Below are positions 36,746 to 46,246 of a stretch of DNA of 64,000 nucleotides, piece after piece. The stretch is taken from the NCBI RefSeq assembly GCF_001477625.1, contig NZ_CP013692.1, positions 1,426,001-1,490,000 on the forward strand, in the 5' to 3' direction. The notes beneath the pieces were generated by a model. That model was not told where the DNA came from. It saw only the letters and a program-made list of their open reading frames with translations, and ran no database searches. The translations under genes were made by a program, and so were the position numbers. Source of the DNA: Paucibacter sp. KCTC 42545. GTDB taxonomy: Bacteria > Pseudomonadota > Gammaproteobacteria > Burkholderiales > Burkholderiaceae_C. Numbering within the stretch: the stretch's first letter is position 1; each line of letters opens with the position of its first letter.

Positions 36746-37375
36746 TCAGACGGCGGTGTAGCGGCCCGGCCGGTGGTTCACGACCAAGGCGGCGTTGATG
36801 GCGGCCATGCCCAGCAAGGACAGGGCCACACGGCTGGGCGACACAAAGGCCAGTGAACTGAGCAAGATCAGCCCGTCCAGCGCGGCCTGCACATAGCCGG
36901 CTGGCCAGCCCTTTTTCTCTTGCAGATAGAGCACCAACACATTGAGCCCGCCCAGCGAAGCGCGGTGGCGAAACAGAATCAGCATGCCCGCGCCAATCAG
37001 CAAGCCCCCGGCGATGGCGGCGAAGATGGGATTGAGGAGGCTGAACTGCAGCCAGCGCGGCAAGATCTCACTCAGCACCGACATCAGCCCCACGGCCAGC
37101 ACCGTTTTGACGGTGAAGGCCGGGCCCATGCGGTGATAGGCCAGCCAGTAGAAGGGCAGATTGATGGTGAAGAAGAGGGCGCCAAAAGGCAGACCCGAGG
37201 CGTAGTGAATCAGAAAGGCGATGCCCACCGTGCCGCCGGTCAACATGCCGACTTGCTTGAACAAGGCTACGCCCAGGGCGACGAACAAGGTGCCGGTGAT
37301 CAGGGCCTGCACGTCCTCGAAATTGCTGTGCTTGAAACTGCGGCTGGCCGCGCGCAGTTTGTCGATGGGCTTCAT
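36746..37375 (-). CDS. YitT family membrane protein
   Basis: A 209-residue inner-membrane protein with about five or six hydrophobic segments. ALFKQVGMLTGGTVGIAFL and NLPFYWLAY are characteristic of the YitT family (DUF161), whose transported substrate is not established. It is the last gene of a minus-strand trio with DUF2788 (7 bp gap) and DUF2189. Confidence 0.87.
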   Translation of the reverse strand: MKPIDKLRAASRSFKHSNFEDVQALITGTLFVALGVALFKQVGMLTGGTVGIAFLIHYASGLPFGALFFTINLPFYWLAYHRMGPAFTVKTVLAVGLMSVLSEILPRWLQFSLLNPIFAAIAGGLLIGAGMLILFRHRASLGGLNVLVLYLQEKKGWPAGYVQAALDGLILLSSLAFVSPSRVALSLLGMAAINAALVVNHRPGRYTAV

Positions 37376-37382
37376 GCCTTGT

Positions 37383-37592
37383 TCATCCGTTCATCCACCA
37401 TTTGATGATGCCTTTGGCAATGAAGCCGATCATGCCGAAGCCCAGGGCCAGCAAGAGCACAAAGGTGCCGAAGCGCCCGGCCTTGGACTCGCGAGCCAGC
37501 TGCAGGATGATGAAAATCATATAGACCATGAAGGCGGTGACGCCCCAGGTCAGCCCGAACTGGGCGATTTGTTGCTCGGTGTATCCAAACAT
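37383..37592 (-). CDS. DUF2788 small membrane protein
   Basis: A 69-residue protein with two transmembrane segments (GLTWGVTAFMVYMIFIIL and FVLLLALGFGMIGFIAKG). It matches my memory of the DUF2788 family, whose function is unknown. Longer upstream starts would overlap the DUF2189 gene. It is squeezed between the DUF2189 gene (5 bp) and the YitT gene (7 bp), so one transcript is likely. Confidence 0.78.
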   Translation of the reverse strand: MFGYTEQQIAQFGLTWGVTAFMVYMIFIILQLARESKAGRFGTFVLLLALGFGMIGFIAKGIIKWWMNG

Positions 37593-37597
37593 GGCGA

Positions 37598-38389
37598 CTA
37601 CTGCGCTTTCTTCACCAGGTCGCGGTAGGCATGCCAGCTGGCATGGCCCAACCAGGGTAGGACCACGATCAAACCCAGCATGGCCGAAGCCATGCCCAAC
37701 AGGGTCAGCAGCATGATCAGGGCGGCCCACAAGGCCACGGGGGCCGGATATTCCATCACCACCCGCCAGCTGGTGAACACCGCGCCCAGGATGCTGACTT
37801 CACCGACCTTGCTGTCCAGCATCAGCGGCACCGCGATCATGGTGGAGGCAAACATGGGCGCGGCGAGCAAGGCACCCAGGCCCAGCCAGGCCTCAAACAG
37901 ATGCGAGTCTTCATTCAGCACCACATGGCGCAAAAATTGATCGGGTGTGTTGATCGGGGCTTCGGCAAAACCGGTGATCAGGGCGGCCGAAGTGGTGACC
38001 CAGCCAATGCCGGCAAACGCCAGCAGCACGCCGAAGACAACCAAGCGGCCATCGCGCGGGCGCCAGGCTTCGATGACATGGGCCAGGCTGGGCTCGCGGC
38101 CCATCTCAAGATCACGACTGATCACATACAGGCCGGTAGCCAGAATGGGTGCCACCAGCAAAAAGCCGCTGAAGGCGCCGGCCAGCAACCAGAAACGATC
38201 GCGGGCCAGCCACAGAATCAGACCGCCCACCAGGGCCATCGCCAGGCCGTGCAGGAGCGAGGCGCCCGGGCAGCGCAGCAGATCTTGCCAGCCCCGCGCC
38301 AGCCAGCCCAGCGGCCGCAACAGGGGAATGGGCTTGACGCCAAACTGGCGTGATTGCTGCAGGGCTTTTTCGGTTTCGAGCATGGGCAT
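37598..38389 (-). CDS. DUF2189 integral membrane protein
   Basis: A 263-residue protein with six to seven hydrophobic segments, including SLLHGLAMALVGGLILWLA and FSGFLLVAPILATGLYVI, and the segment YVISRDLEMGREPSL typical of DUF2189 proteins. Family function unknown. It is first in the three-gene membrane-protein unit. The 146 bp between it and mnmH show no other gene. Confidence 0.85.
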   Translation of the reverse strand: MPMLETEKALQQSRQFGVKPIPLLRPLGWLARGWQDLLRCPGASLLHGLAMALVGGLILWLARDRFWLLAGAFSGFLLVAPILATGLYVISRDLEMGREPSLAHVIEAWRPRDGRLVVFGVLLAFAGIGWVTTSAALITGFAEAPINTPDQFLRHVVLNEDSHLFEAWLGLGALLAAPMFASTMIAVPLMLDSKVGEVSILGAVFTSWRVVMEYPAPVALWAALIMLLTLLGMASAMLGLIVVLPWLGHASWHAYRDLVKKAQ

Positions 38390-38535
38390 GATGTGTCAGC
38401 GTGGATGATGCCGCGCAGCGCGCCAAAGCGGCTTGAGCAACATCAAGTCAGGTCCGGATCGGAAAAACTCTTCGCTGCATTATTGACCGCTGCTCGCCTC
38501 GGCGCCCTTGGGGTTTTGGCGGGATGCTGCGCGCC

Positions 38536-39597
38536 TCAACCTTGCAGCAATTGCGCGGCCGCTGCGTTCAGGCTGGCGCTCTCGCCATCGGCCAGATGCA
38601 AGCGTTGGGCTTGCGCCAGCTGGGGATAGTGGCCGCTGAGTGAGCGTTCGTAGCCGGGGTCGTAATGCTCGCGCATCAGCTCGGCGAAGACGCTGGCGAA
38701 GTCGCCGTCGCGAGCCAGGGCTTGCCAGCGCTCCACTTTCTGGCGGCCGCGCAGGGTCACTAGGCAGTCCATCAGTGCACAGAAGGCCTCGGGCTGCTGG
38801 ATGAAATGGGCATAGTCCTGCAGCAGCAACTGCACTCTGGCCTCGTCGGGCATGTCGACCCAGAAAATCGTGGCGCTGGCACGCATGGCAGCGTGCAGGG
38901 GTTCGGGCAGGCGCAGCTGTCCGATCTTGCGGCTTTCGCTTTCCACGAAGATGGGCCGGCTCAGGTCCATGGACTTAAGGGCTTGCCACAACAGGGAGTC
39001 AAAGCGCTTCTGGCTGGGCTGGGGCTGGCCCGGCAGCGCGCCCAGCACCGAGCCACGGTGCAGGGCCAGGCCTTCCAGGTCCAACACCTGGCCGCCCTGG
39101 GCGCGCAGCGCCTGCAGCAAACGGGTTTTGCCCGTGCCGGTTCGGCCGCACAAAACGCGCAGCTGCAGGCCCAGCGGCATGGTTTCCAGGCCGGATCGCA
39201 CTTCCGCACGGTAGGCCTTGTAGCCGCCCACCAATTGCAGGGACTTGAAGCCGATCTGGCCCAAGAACCAATGCATGGCGCCGGAGCGCTGGCCGCCGCG
39301 CCAGCAGTAGACCAGCGGGCGCCAATTGCGTTGCAAGTCCGCGCCGTGGGTGTCCAGATGCTTGGCGATATTGCGTGCCACCAAGGCGGCGCCGAGCTTG
39401 CGCGCTTCGAAAGGCGAGGCCTTGTAGAGCGTGCCGACGATGCGGCGCTCCTCATCACCCAGCACCGGCCAGTTGAGGGCGCCGGGCCAGTGATCCTCGG
39501 CAAACTCGGAAGGGCTGCGCACGTCGATGACGGCGTCGAATGCCTGTGGGGCGGCCAGGGCCTGCGCCGCGTCGATGACTTGTGGGCGTGGGCTCAT
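38536..39597 (-). CDS. mnmH: tRNA 2-selenouridine (geranyl-2-thiouridine) synthase
   Basis: A 353-residue enzyme that swaps sulfur for selenium at the wobble 2-thiouridine of Lys, Glu and Gln tRNAs. The N-terminal rhodanese domain carries Cys98 in LVYCWRGGQRS, and a P-loop GRTGTGKT follows at residues 151-158, the expected domain pair. It needs selenophosphate from SelD, whose gene is not in this window. It lies 21 bp after glnD on the same strand. Confidence 0.93.
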   Translation of the reverse strand: MSPRPQVIDAAQALAAPQAFDAVIDVRSPSEFAEDHWPGALNWPVLGDEERRIVGTLYKASPFEARKLGAALVARNIAKHLDTHGADLQRNWRPLVYCWRGGQRSGAMHWFLGQIGFKSLQLVGGYKAYRAEVRSGLETMPLGLQLRVLCGRTGTGKTRLLQALRAQGGQVLDLEGLALHRGSVLGALPGQPQPSQKRFDSLLWQALKSMDLSRPIFVESESRKIGQLRLPEPLHAAMRASATIFWVDMPDEARVQLLLQDYAHFIQQPEAFCALMDCLVTLRGRQKVERWQALARDGDFASVFAELMREHYDPGYERSLSGHYPQLAQAQRLHLADGESASLNAAAAQLLQG

Positions 39598-39618
39598 GAT
39601 TTCAATTTGGTCTTTGGC

Positions 39619-42243
39619 TTACTTGGGCAAGGCGATGGCGTCGAGCAATTCGCTCTCGATCTGCAACTGCGCGCGGTTGAGTTGCAGGGAGGGACCGTCG
39701 ACCAGGAACGTGTCTTCGACCCGTTCGCCCAGCGTGGAAATCTTGGCCAGCTGCAAATTGATGCCATGGCGCGCCAGCACGCGGGCAATGGCATAGAGCA
39801 AGCCGGCGCGATCGGTGGTGCTGATGGACAGCAACCAGCGCTGCCCGCGCTCATCCGGCCGCAGCGCAATGCGCGGCGTGTAGGGGAAGCTCTTGACCCG
39901 GCGCGACAGGCGGCCCCGACGCGGCTCCGGCAAAGGCCCGGCCGCATTGAGGGTCTGGCTCAGCTTGGTTTCCACCAGCGAGACCAGATCGCGGTGATGC
40001 AGGTCAAGGTCCGGGCTGGCGACCTGGAAAGTGTCCAGCGCATAGCCATTGCGCGTGGTGTGCACCTTGGCGTCGAGGATATTGAAGCCGGCGCCGTCGA
40101 AGTAACCACATAGCCGGGCGAACAGATCGGGCCGGTCGGGCGAGTAGACCAACACCTGCAAGCCTTCGCCCACCGGTGAGGGTCGGGCGCTGACGATGGC
40201 CTGGCCCGCGCCCACATGGCGCCAGAGCGAGCGCGCATGCCAGGCCAGTTCGCTGGCTTCGTGGCGGGCAAAGTAGCTCAGCTCCAGCGTCTCCCACAGC
40301 GGGGCCTCGGTGCCGGGCAACATGCTGTGCAGGGCCAGGGCATTGCGGGCCTCATGTTTGCGGGCCTCGATTTCGGCATCGGCATTCGGCCGGGCGCCGC
40401 CCAGGGCGCGCAGGGTGACGCGGTAGAGGTCTTCCAGCAGCTTGCCCTTCCAGGCATTCCAGACCTTGGGGCTGGTGCCGCGGATATCGGCCACGGTGAG
40501 TAAATACAGGCCGGTGAGGTGGCGCTCATCTCGCATCTTGGCGGCGAAAGCGGCAATCACCTCGGGGTCGGACAGGTCTTCTTTTTGGGCCACACGGGAA
40601 AGCGTTAGGTGGTGTTGCACCATGAAGCAGACCAGCGCCGTATCGTCCTTGTTCAGGCCGTGGTCGCGGCAGAAGCGTTTGACCTCGACGGCGCCCAAGT
40701 CCGAATGATCGCCGCCACGGCCCTTGGCTACGTCGTGGAAAAGGGCGGCGATGTAGAGCAGCTCCGGCTTGTCCCACTGCGCGGCCAGGGCCGAGCAAAA
40801 GCTGTACTCATGCGCATGCTCGGGGATGAAGAAGCGCCGCACATTGCGCAGCACCATCAAGATGTGCTGATCCACCGTGTAGACGTGGAACAGGTCATGC
40901 TGCATCTGGCCGACGATGCGGCGGAACACCCACAAGTAGCGGCCCAGCACCGAGGTCTGGTTCATCAGCCGGAAGGCATGCGTTTGGCCCTCGGGCTGGC
41001 GCAGGATCTCCATGAAGGTGGCGCGGTTCACCGGGTCGCGGCGGAACTTGGCATCCATCAGCTCGCGGGCGTTGTAGAGCGCGCGCAGGGTGCGCGCCGA
41101 CAAGCCCTTGATGCCAGGGGTTTGCTGATACAGCAAGAAGGTGCGCAAGATGGCGTGGGGCTGCTGCTGGTAGAGCTCGTCGCTGGCCACTTCCAGCATG
41201 CCGGCGCGGTCCAGGAATTCGGGCGTGATATTGCGCATCAGGCCTTGTTGCGAGCCATTGACCTGCTCTTCCAGATTCAGCAGAAGAATCTGGTTGAGTT
41301 GGCTGACGGCCTTGGCGGCCCAGTAGTAGCGCCGCATCAGCACCTCGGAGGCGCGCTGCGCCTTGCTGGCGGTGTAGCCAAAGCTCTCGGCCACGGCGGT
41401 CTGCAAATCGAACACCAGGCGGTCTTCGCGGCGGCCGGCAATCAGGTGCAGGCGGGCGCGGATCAGCTTGAGCAGGCCTTCGTTGCGCTGCAGCTGATGG
41501 CTTTCAAACTTGGTGATCAGGCCTTTGGCCGCCAGCTCCCGCCAAGTCTGCCCCAAGCCCGCGGCGCGGGCGATCCAGATCAGCACTTGCAAGTCGCGCA
41601 AGCCGCCGGGGCTTTCCTTGCAGTTGGGCTCCAGCGAGTAGGGCGTTTCCTCGTACTTGGTATGGCGCTGGCGCATTTCCAGCGTCTTGGCGCGCAGGAA
41701 GGCGCTGGCGTCCATGCTGGCCATCAGCTGCGCTTCCATCTGCTTGTGCAGGGCGCGGGCGCCGCAGAGCAAGCGTGACTCCAGCAAGGCGGTCTGCACC
41801 GTCACATCGGCGCCGGCTTCGATCAGGCATTCGTCCAGTGTGCGAACCGAGGAGCCAATCTCCAGGCCGGTGTCCCAGCATGCGGTGATGAAGGCTTCGA
41901 TGCCGGACTTGATGGCGCCGCTGGTATGGGCCTCCACCCCATCGGGCAGCAGCACCAGCACATCCACGTCGGAATAGGGGAAGAGCTCGTCCCGCCCGTA
42001 GCCGCCCACCGCCACCAGCGCCGCGCCGGCCGGCATTTGCGCCGCGGCCCAGAGTAGCTGCAGATGCGCATCAACATGGCGCGCCAAGCGGCGCAGCAGC
42101 GTGGCCGATGCGGTCAGCGTGGGGCGGGCCTGGGCGAATTCGTCCAGCAAGGCCTTTTTGCCGGCCTTGAAACGTTGACGCAGGTCGCTCATATCGGCGC
42201 TGCTGAGTGGCGCAGCGAGCGCAGGCGCGGGCAGCTTGCCCAT
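39619..42243 (-). CDS. glnD: Bifunctional [protein-PII] uridylyltransferase / uridylyl-removing enzyme
   Basis: An 874-residue nitrogen sensor that adds UMP to PII when glutamine is low and removes it when glutamine is high. Domains in order: nucleotidyltransferase ([20 protein letters not shown], ~residues 78-97), HD hydrolase ([17 protein letters not shown], ~505-520), and two C-terminal ACT glutamine-binding domains (~690-770 and ~805-874). The start at 42243 lies 4 bp after the map stop; an internal ATG 17 codons later is also possible. The gdh gene at the left edge belongs to the same nitrogen theme. Confidence 0.96.
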   Translation of the reverse strand: MGKLPAPALAAPLSSADMSDLRQRFKAGKKALLDEFAQARPTLTASATLLRRLARHVDAHLQLLWAAAQMPAGAALVAVGGYGRDELFPYSDVDVLVLLPDGVEAHTSGAIKSGIEAFITACWDTGLEIGSSVRTLDECLIEAGADVTVQTALLESRLLCGARALHKQMEAQLMASMDASAFLRAKTLEMRQRHTKYEETPYSLEPNCKESPGGLRDLQVLIWIARAAGLGQTWRELAAKGLITKFESHQLQRNEGLLKLIRARLHLIAGRREDRLVFDLQTAVAESFGYTASKAQRASEVLMRRYYWAAKAVSQLNQILLLNLEEQVNGSQQGLMRNITPEFLDRAGMLEVASDELYQQQPHAILRTFLLYQQTPGIKGLSARTLRALYNARELMDAKFRRDPVNRATFMEILRQPEGQTHAFRLMNQTSVLGRYLWVFRRIVGQMQHDLFHVYTVDQHILMVLRNVRRFFIPEHAHEYSFCSALAAQWDKPELLYIAALFHDVAKGRGGDHSDLGAVEVKRFCRDHGLNKDDTALVCFMVQHHLTLSRVAQKEDLSDPEVIAAFAAKMRDERHLTGLYLLTVADIRGTSPKVWNAWKGKLLEDLYRVTLRALGGARPNADAEIEARKHEARNALALHSMLPGTEAPLWETLELSYFARHEASELAWHARSLWRHVGAGQAIVSARPSPVGEGLQVLVYSPDRPDLFARLCGYFDGAGFNILDAKVHTTRNGYALDTFQVASPDLDLHHRDLVSLVETKLSQTLNAAGPLPEPRRGRLSRRVKSFPYTPRIALRPDERGQRWLLSISTTDRAGLLYAIARVLARHGINLQLAKISTLGERVEDTFLVDGPSLQLNRAQLQIESELLDAIALPK

Positions 42244-42247
42244 GGCC

Positions 42248-43063
42248 TCAGGTGCTGGTGGCGGTGATGAAGGCCGGCGGCGGCGGGCTACCGGCCGACA
42301 GGGTGAACACCTCGTAGCCGGTGTCGGTCACGATCAGCGTGTGTTCCCACTGGGCAGACAAGGAGCGATCCTTGGTCTTGATGGTCCAGCCGTCGTTGTG
42401 TTCTTTGATCTCGCGCCGGCCGAGGTTGATCATGGGCTCGATGGTGAACACCATGCCGGGCTCGAGTTGCACCAGGGTGCCGGGGCGGCCGTAGTGCAGC
42501 ACTTGCGGTTCTTCGTGGAAGACCTGGCCGATGCCGTGGCCGCAGAACTCGCGCACCACGCTGAAGCCGGCGTTTTCGGCAAAGGTCTGGATGGCGTGGC
42601 CGATGTCGCCCAAGTAAGCGCCCGGCTTGACCTTGGCAATGCCCTTCCACATGGCTTCATAGGTGAAGGCGCACAGGCGCTTGGCGGCGATGGAGCCCTT
42701 GTCACCCACGACAAACATGCGGCTGGTGTCGCCGTGCCAGCCGTCCTTGATCACGGTGACGTCGATGTTGACGATGTCGCCATTCTTCAGCGCCCGATCA
42801 TTCGGGATGCCGTGGCAGATCACATCGTTGACCGAGGTGCAGATGGACTTGGGGTAGGGGATATAGCCCGCGGGCGTGTAGTTCAGCGGCGCGGGAATGG
42901 CTTGCTGCACATTGACGATGTAGTCATGCGCCAGCTTGTCGAGTTGTTCGGTGGTGATGCCGGGTTGGACATGCGGTGTCAGCATGTCCAGCACTTCGGA
43001 AGCCAGGCGCCCGGCGATGCGCAGGGCGGTGATGTCGGAGCCGGTTTTGAGGGTGATCGTCAT
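42248..43063 (-). CDS. map: Methionine aminopeptidase, type I
   Basis: A 271-residue enzyme that removes the N-terminal methionine from new proteins. [39 protein letters not shown] (metal Asp residues), [12 protein letters not shown] and GMVFTIEPM (metal His and Glu) are the expected motifs, with a final Glu in SAQWEHT. It directly precedes glnD (4 bp), a common arrangement in this order. Confidence 0.97.
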   Translation of the reverse strand: MTITLKTGSDITALRIAGRLASEVLDMLTPHVQPGITTEQLDKLAHDYIVNVQQAIPAPLNYTPAGYIPYPKSICTSVNDVICHGIPNDRALKNGDIVNIDVTVIKDGWHGDTSRMFVVGDKGSIAAKRLCAFTYEAMWKGIAKVKPGAYLGDIGHAIQTFAENAGFSVVREFCGHGIGQVFHEEPQVLHYGRPGTLVQLEPGMVFTIEPMINLGRREIKEHNDGWTIKTKDRSLSAQWEHTLIVTDTGYEVFTLSAGSPPPPAFITATST

Positions 43064-43167
43064 CCGGCGATTTTAGCCTTGGGTGTCAGGCTGATGCCGG
43101 GGCGGGCTTGAGTCACCCTCGCGTGGCGCGGACAAAGCCCCACGCCCGGCAGTTGCAGTCAGTCCTT

Positions 43168-43190
43168 GCAGCCTGAAGGGCTCAGGCTGC
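43168..43190. other. Perfect 9-bp stem-loop between map and uppP
   Basis: GCAGCCTGA (43168-43176) and TCAGGCTGC (43182-43190) flank a 5-base loop. It is 17 bp beyond the uppP stop. There is no T-run on the exit side of the minus strand, so it may stabilise the uppP transcript end rather than terminate by itself. Confidence 0.5.
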
Positions 43191-43207
43191 GATGACCTGG
43201 GGCGAAA

Positions 43208-44032
43208 TCAATCCGCCCAAACCACCAGCCCGCTCCAGGCCGTGGCCAGCACGATCACGCCGAAGACGATGCGGTAATAGGCAAAGGGCACAAAGCTGTG
43301 GCTGGAGATATAGCGCAGCAACCAGCGCACGCAGACCCAGGCGCTCAGGAAGGAGAACAGCAGGCCGACGCTGAACATGGGCAGATCGGCCGTGCTCAGC
43401 AGGGCACGTTCCTTGTACAGGCTGTAGGCACCGGCGCCAATCAGGGTCGGGATGGCCAGGAAGAAGGAGAAATCAGTGGCCGCCTTGCGCGACAGGCCGA
43501 TCAGCATGCCGCCGATGATGGTGGCGCCTGAGCGGCTGGTGCCGGGCACCATGGCCAGGCATTGCAGCATGCCCACTTTCAGGGCATCCAGCGGGCTCAT
43601 ATCGTCCACGTTCTCGACCCGCACCACTGCGCTTTGGCGGCGCTCGGCCCACAAGATGATGAAGCCGCCGATGATGAAGGTGCTCGCCACCACGGTGGGA
43701 GTAAACAGATGCGCCTTGATGGCCTTGCCGAACAGCAGGCCCAGCACCACGGCCGGGAAGAAACCGATGGCCACGTTTTTGGTGAAGCGGCGGGCGCGTG
43801 CGTCGGAGCCCAGGCCGGCGACGGTGTCGCGCAGACGCTGCCAGTACACCAGGATGACGGCAAAGATGGCGCCGGTTTGGATGGCGATGTCGAAGACCTT
43901 GCTCTTGGCGTCGTCAAAACCCAGCAGGGAGCCGGTCAAAATCAAATGGCCGGTGGAAGAAATCGGCAAGAACTCGGTCAGGCCTTCAACGATCCCCATG
44001 ATCGCGGCCTTGATCAACAACACAGTATCCAA
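43208..44032 (-). CDS. uppP: Undecaprenyl-diphosphatase
   Basis: A 274-residue inner-membrane enzyme that recycles the lipid carrier of cell-wall synthesis by removing a phosphate from undecaprenyl diphosphate; overproduction gives bacitracin resistance. [17 protein letters not shown] and [13 protein letters not shown] are the two catalytic signatures, with about eight membrane segments. I choose the TTG at 44032 ([17 protein letters not shown]), which matches the usual N-terminus; a frame reaching back to 44176 adds a basic stretch unlike the family. Confidence 0.93.
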   Translation of the reverse strand: MDTVLLIKAAIMGIVEGLTEFLPISSTGHLILTGSLLGFDDAKSKVFDIAIQTGAIFAVILVYWQRLRDTVAGLGSDARARRFTKNVAIGFFPAVVLGLLFGKAIKAHLFTPTVVASTFIIGGFIILWAERRQSAVVRVENVDDMSPLDALKVGMLQCLAMVPGTSRSGATIIGGMLIGLSRKAATDFSFFLAIPTLIGAGAYSLYKERALLSTADLPMFSVGLLFSFLSAWVCVRWLLRYISSHSFVPFAYYRIVFGVIVLATAWSGLVVWAD

Positions 44033-44179
44033 CGCAAACTCCAGTTTCGAGGTGGGCGCGATGATAGCGTGCGCCTGTGTCAGCTCCCTTCCGCGTGGGC
44101 GCCGCTTGAATCGATCGTTTGGCTCCCGGCTGTGGCCCGCTAAGAGAAGAAGAGGCTGTGGTTTGAGGGCGCGCAAGGA

Positions 44180-44223
44180 TTGACCCCGGCCGGGCCGGGC
44201 GAATACATTACTGACCGATCAGT
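44180..44223 (+). promoter_or_regulatory. Promoter with operator-like palindrome in front of the TetR/RND operon
   Basis: TTGACC (44180-44185) and TACATT (44204-44209) form a sigma-70-like promoter with an 18-bp spacer. The palindrome ACTGACCGATCAGT (44210-44223) covers the predicted start of transcription. TetR-family sites often have such TGACTGA/TCAGTCA half-sites, so autorepression is likely. Confidence 0.65.
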
Positions 44224-44314
44224 CAATAACTCTGTGGCGTCTGGCTTGCCGGATTGTTTGTCCTGTTCGCTCGCTCGCTCACGGATTGATTCCTTCACCG
44301 CCGCACACCCGCTT

Positions 44315-45034
44315 TTGAACGCCGCCTCGTCTTCAGCATCGCCAACTGCCACGCCGCCGCGCCAGCGGCGTAAACAAGCGCGCCCGCAGGAATTGCTGGA
44401 CGCGGCGCTGGCCTTGTTCGTCGAGCGCGGTTTTGCTGCCACGCGCAGCGAGGCGGTGGCGGCCCGAGCAGGGGTGTCCAAGGGCACGCTCTACCGCTAC
44501 TACCCCAGCAAAGAAGAGCTGTTCAAGGCGGTGGTTCGCAACAGCCTCGCGATTCATATTGCCGACAGCGCCAGCCAAGTGGCCCTGCACACTGGCAGCA
44601 GCGCCGATTTGCTGCGCCGTGTCATGGGAGATTGGCTCTGCCAGGTCGGGCAGGGCGCTTTGGGCGGCATCTGCAAAATCATGCTGGCCGAGGCGGGCAA
44701 CTTCCCCGAGTTGGCGCAGTTCTATATGGACGAGGTGATTTTGCCTACCCACCAGGTGCTGGGTGCCTTGCTGCGGCGCGGCATTGACCAAGGTGAGTTC
44801 CGCGCCGTGCCGGTGGATGAAACGGTCAATGTCTTGATCGGCCCCATGCTGCACATGATTTTGTTCAAACAGGCTTTTGGTCCGCATCAGTTGCAGGGCC
44901 CGAGCATCGACCCGCCGGCCGTGTTGGCCGTGCATCTGGATCTGCTCTTGCGCGGCCTGTGCCATCCGCAAGCGGCAGCCTCAAGTTCACTAACCCCACC
45001 GATCCCTCCGCTCACGAAAGAATGTTCTCGATGA
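44315..45034 (+). CDS. TetR/AcrR-family transcriptional regulator
   Basis: About 239 residues. The DNA-binding domain [48 protein letters not shown] is textbook TetR, followed by a ligand domain with a TetR_C-like end. It should repress the efflux genes it overlaps (its TGA shares ATGA with the next ATG). The start is uncertain: TTG at 44315 is my choice, GTG at 44234 would add 27 residues. The predicted promoter (44180-44209) rules out starts before about 44216. The ligand is probably a substrate of the pump. Confidence 0.88.
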   Translation: MNAASSSASPTATPPRQRRKQARPQELLDAALALFVERGFAATRSEAVAARAGVSKGTLYRYYPSKEELFKAVVRNSLAIHIADSASQVALHTGSSADLLRRVMGDWLCQVGQGALGGICKIMLAEAGNFPELAQFYMDEVILPTHQVLGALLRRGIDQGEFRAVPVDETVNVLIGPMLHMILFKQAFGPHQLQGPSIDPPAVLAVHLDLLLRGLCHPQAAASSSLTPPIPPLTKECSR

Positions 45035-46230
45035 AGACTTGGTTGAAGATTGCGCTGCCCTTGACGGTTCTGGTGGGCGCGGGTGTGGTGGGTGTCAATG
45101 TCATGAAATCCCGGCAGGCCGCTGCGGCGGCCTCGCAGGCTGCCGCCAAGCCCGCCCTCGGGCTGGAGTTGGCCGCCATCGATGTGCTGACGCTCAAGCG
45201 CCAGCGCTTCGTCAGCAGCTTGGATATCTCGGGCAATGTGCGCGCGCTGGAAAGCGCGGTGATCAAGGCCAAGGTCGCGGCCGAACTGGCCCAGCTGAGC
45301 GTGCGCGAGGGCGACACGGTGCGTGCCGGCCAATCCCTGGGCCAAATTGAGGCCACCGAACTGAACTGGCGCCTGCGCCAGGCCGAGCAGACGGCTGCCG
45401 CCAGCCGCTCGCAGCTCGATATTGCCAAGCGCACGCTGGAGAACAACCGGGCCCTGGTGGCCCAAGGCTTTATCTCGCCCACGGCCATGGAGCAAGCCGT
45501 GTCCAGTGAGGCGGGAGCCCAAGCGAACTTGATGGCCGCCATGGCGGCGGTGGAGCTGGCGCGCAAAGCCCAGGCCGATGCGCGTTTGATCGCCCCCATT
45601 TCTGGCCAGGTCTCGCAGCGCTTTGCGCAACCGGGTGAGCGCCTGGCCATTGATGCCAAGGTGCTGGAGATCGTCAATTTGAGTCAGCTCGAAATGGAAG
45701 CCACCTTGGCGCCCGAGTTCGCGGCTGCGGTGCGGGTGGGCGCCAAGGCGCGGCTGCAGGTGGAAGGCCTGGCGCAGGATGTGCAAGCGGTGGTGAGCCG
45801 CATCAGCCCGATGGCGCAGGCCGGTTCCCGCGCGGTTTTGGTTTATCTGAGCATCCCTGGTCAGCCGGGTTTGCGCCACGGCATGTTCGCGCGCGGCAAG
45901 CTTTTGCTGGACGAGCATGAGGCCTTGGTGCTGCCGCAATCGGCCTTGCGTCTGGAAAAAGCGCGGCCTTATGTGCTGAAGATTGACGGCGGCAAGGTTC
46001 AGGCGGTGACGGTGGATGTGGGCCCGGCGGGCGAGGTCGGCGGCAAGGCCGCGGTGGAAGTGCGTACGAGCGCGGGCCTGGGCTTGGTCGAAGGCAGCCA
46101 GGTGCTGGCCGGTACGGCTGGCCTGGTGGCCGATGGCACGCCGGTGACCTTGGCGACGGTGAATGCGGTTGTGAATGCGACGGCGCCAGCCGCTTCATCC
46201 GCCAAGCCAGCCTCCGGCGCACAGCGCTGA
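45031..46230 (+). CDS. RND efflux periplasmic adaptor (membrane fusion protein)
   Basis: A 399-residue HlyD/AcrA-type adaptor linking an inner-membrane pump to an outer-membrane channel. An N-terminal anchor/signal ([19 protein letters not shown]) is followed by the lipoyl-like halves ([21 protein letters not shown] and [19 protein letters not shown]) around an alpha-helical hairpin (~residues 115-180) and beta-barrel domains. Its ATG overlaps the regulator stop by ATGA, so the two are translationally coupled. Confidence 0.93.
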   Translation: MKTWLKIALPLTVLVGAGVVGVNVMKSRQAAAAASQAAAKPALGLELAAIDVLTLKRQRFVSSLDISGNVRALESAVIKAKVAAELAQLSVREGDTVRAGQSLGQIEATELNWRLRQAEQTAAASRSQLDIAKRTLENNRALVAQGFISPTAMEQAVSSEAGAQANLMAAMAAVELARKAQADARLIAPISGQVSQRFAQPGERLAIDAKVLEIVNLSQLEMEATLAPEFAAAVRVGAKARLQVEGLAQDVQAVVSRISPMAQAGSRAVLVYLSIPGQPGLRHGMFARGKLLLDEHEALVLPQSALRLEKARPYVLKIDGGKVQAVTVDVGPAGEVGGKAAVEVRTSAGLGLVEGSQVLAGTAGLVADGTPVTLATVNAVVNATAPAASSAKPASGAQR

Positions 46231-46246
46231 GCCGGGAGCACCGAGC

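Noticed and set aside
43168..43190. Intrinsic terminator for uppP
   Set aside because: The stem is perfect, but no U-rich tract follows on the minus strand.
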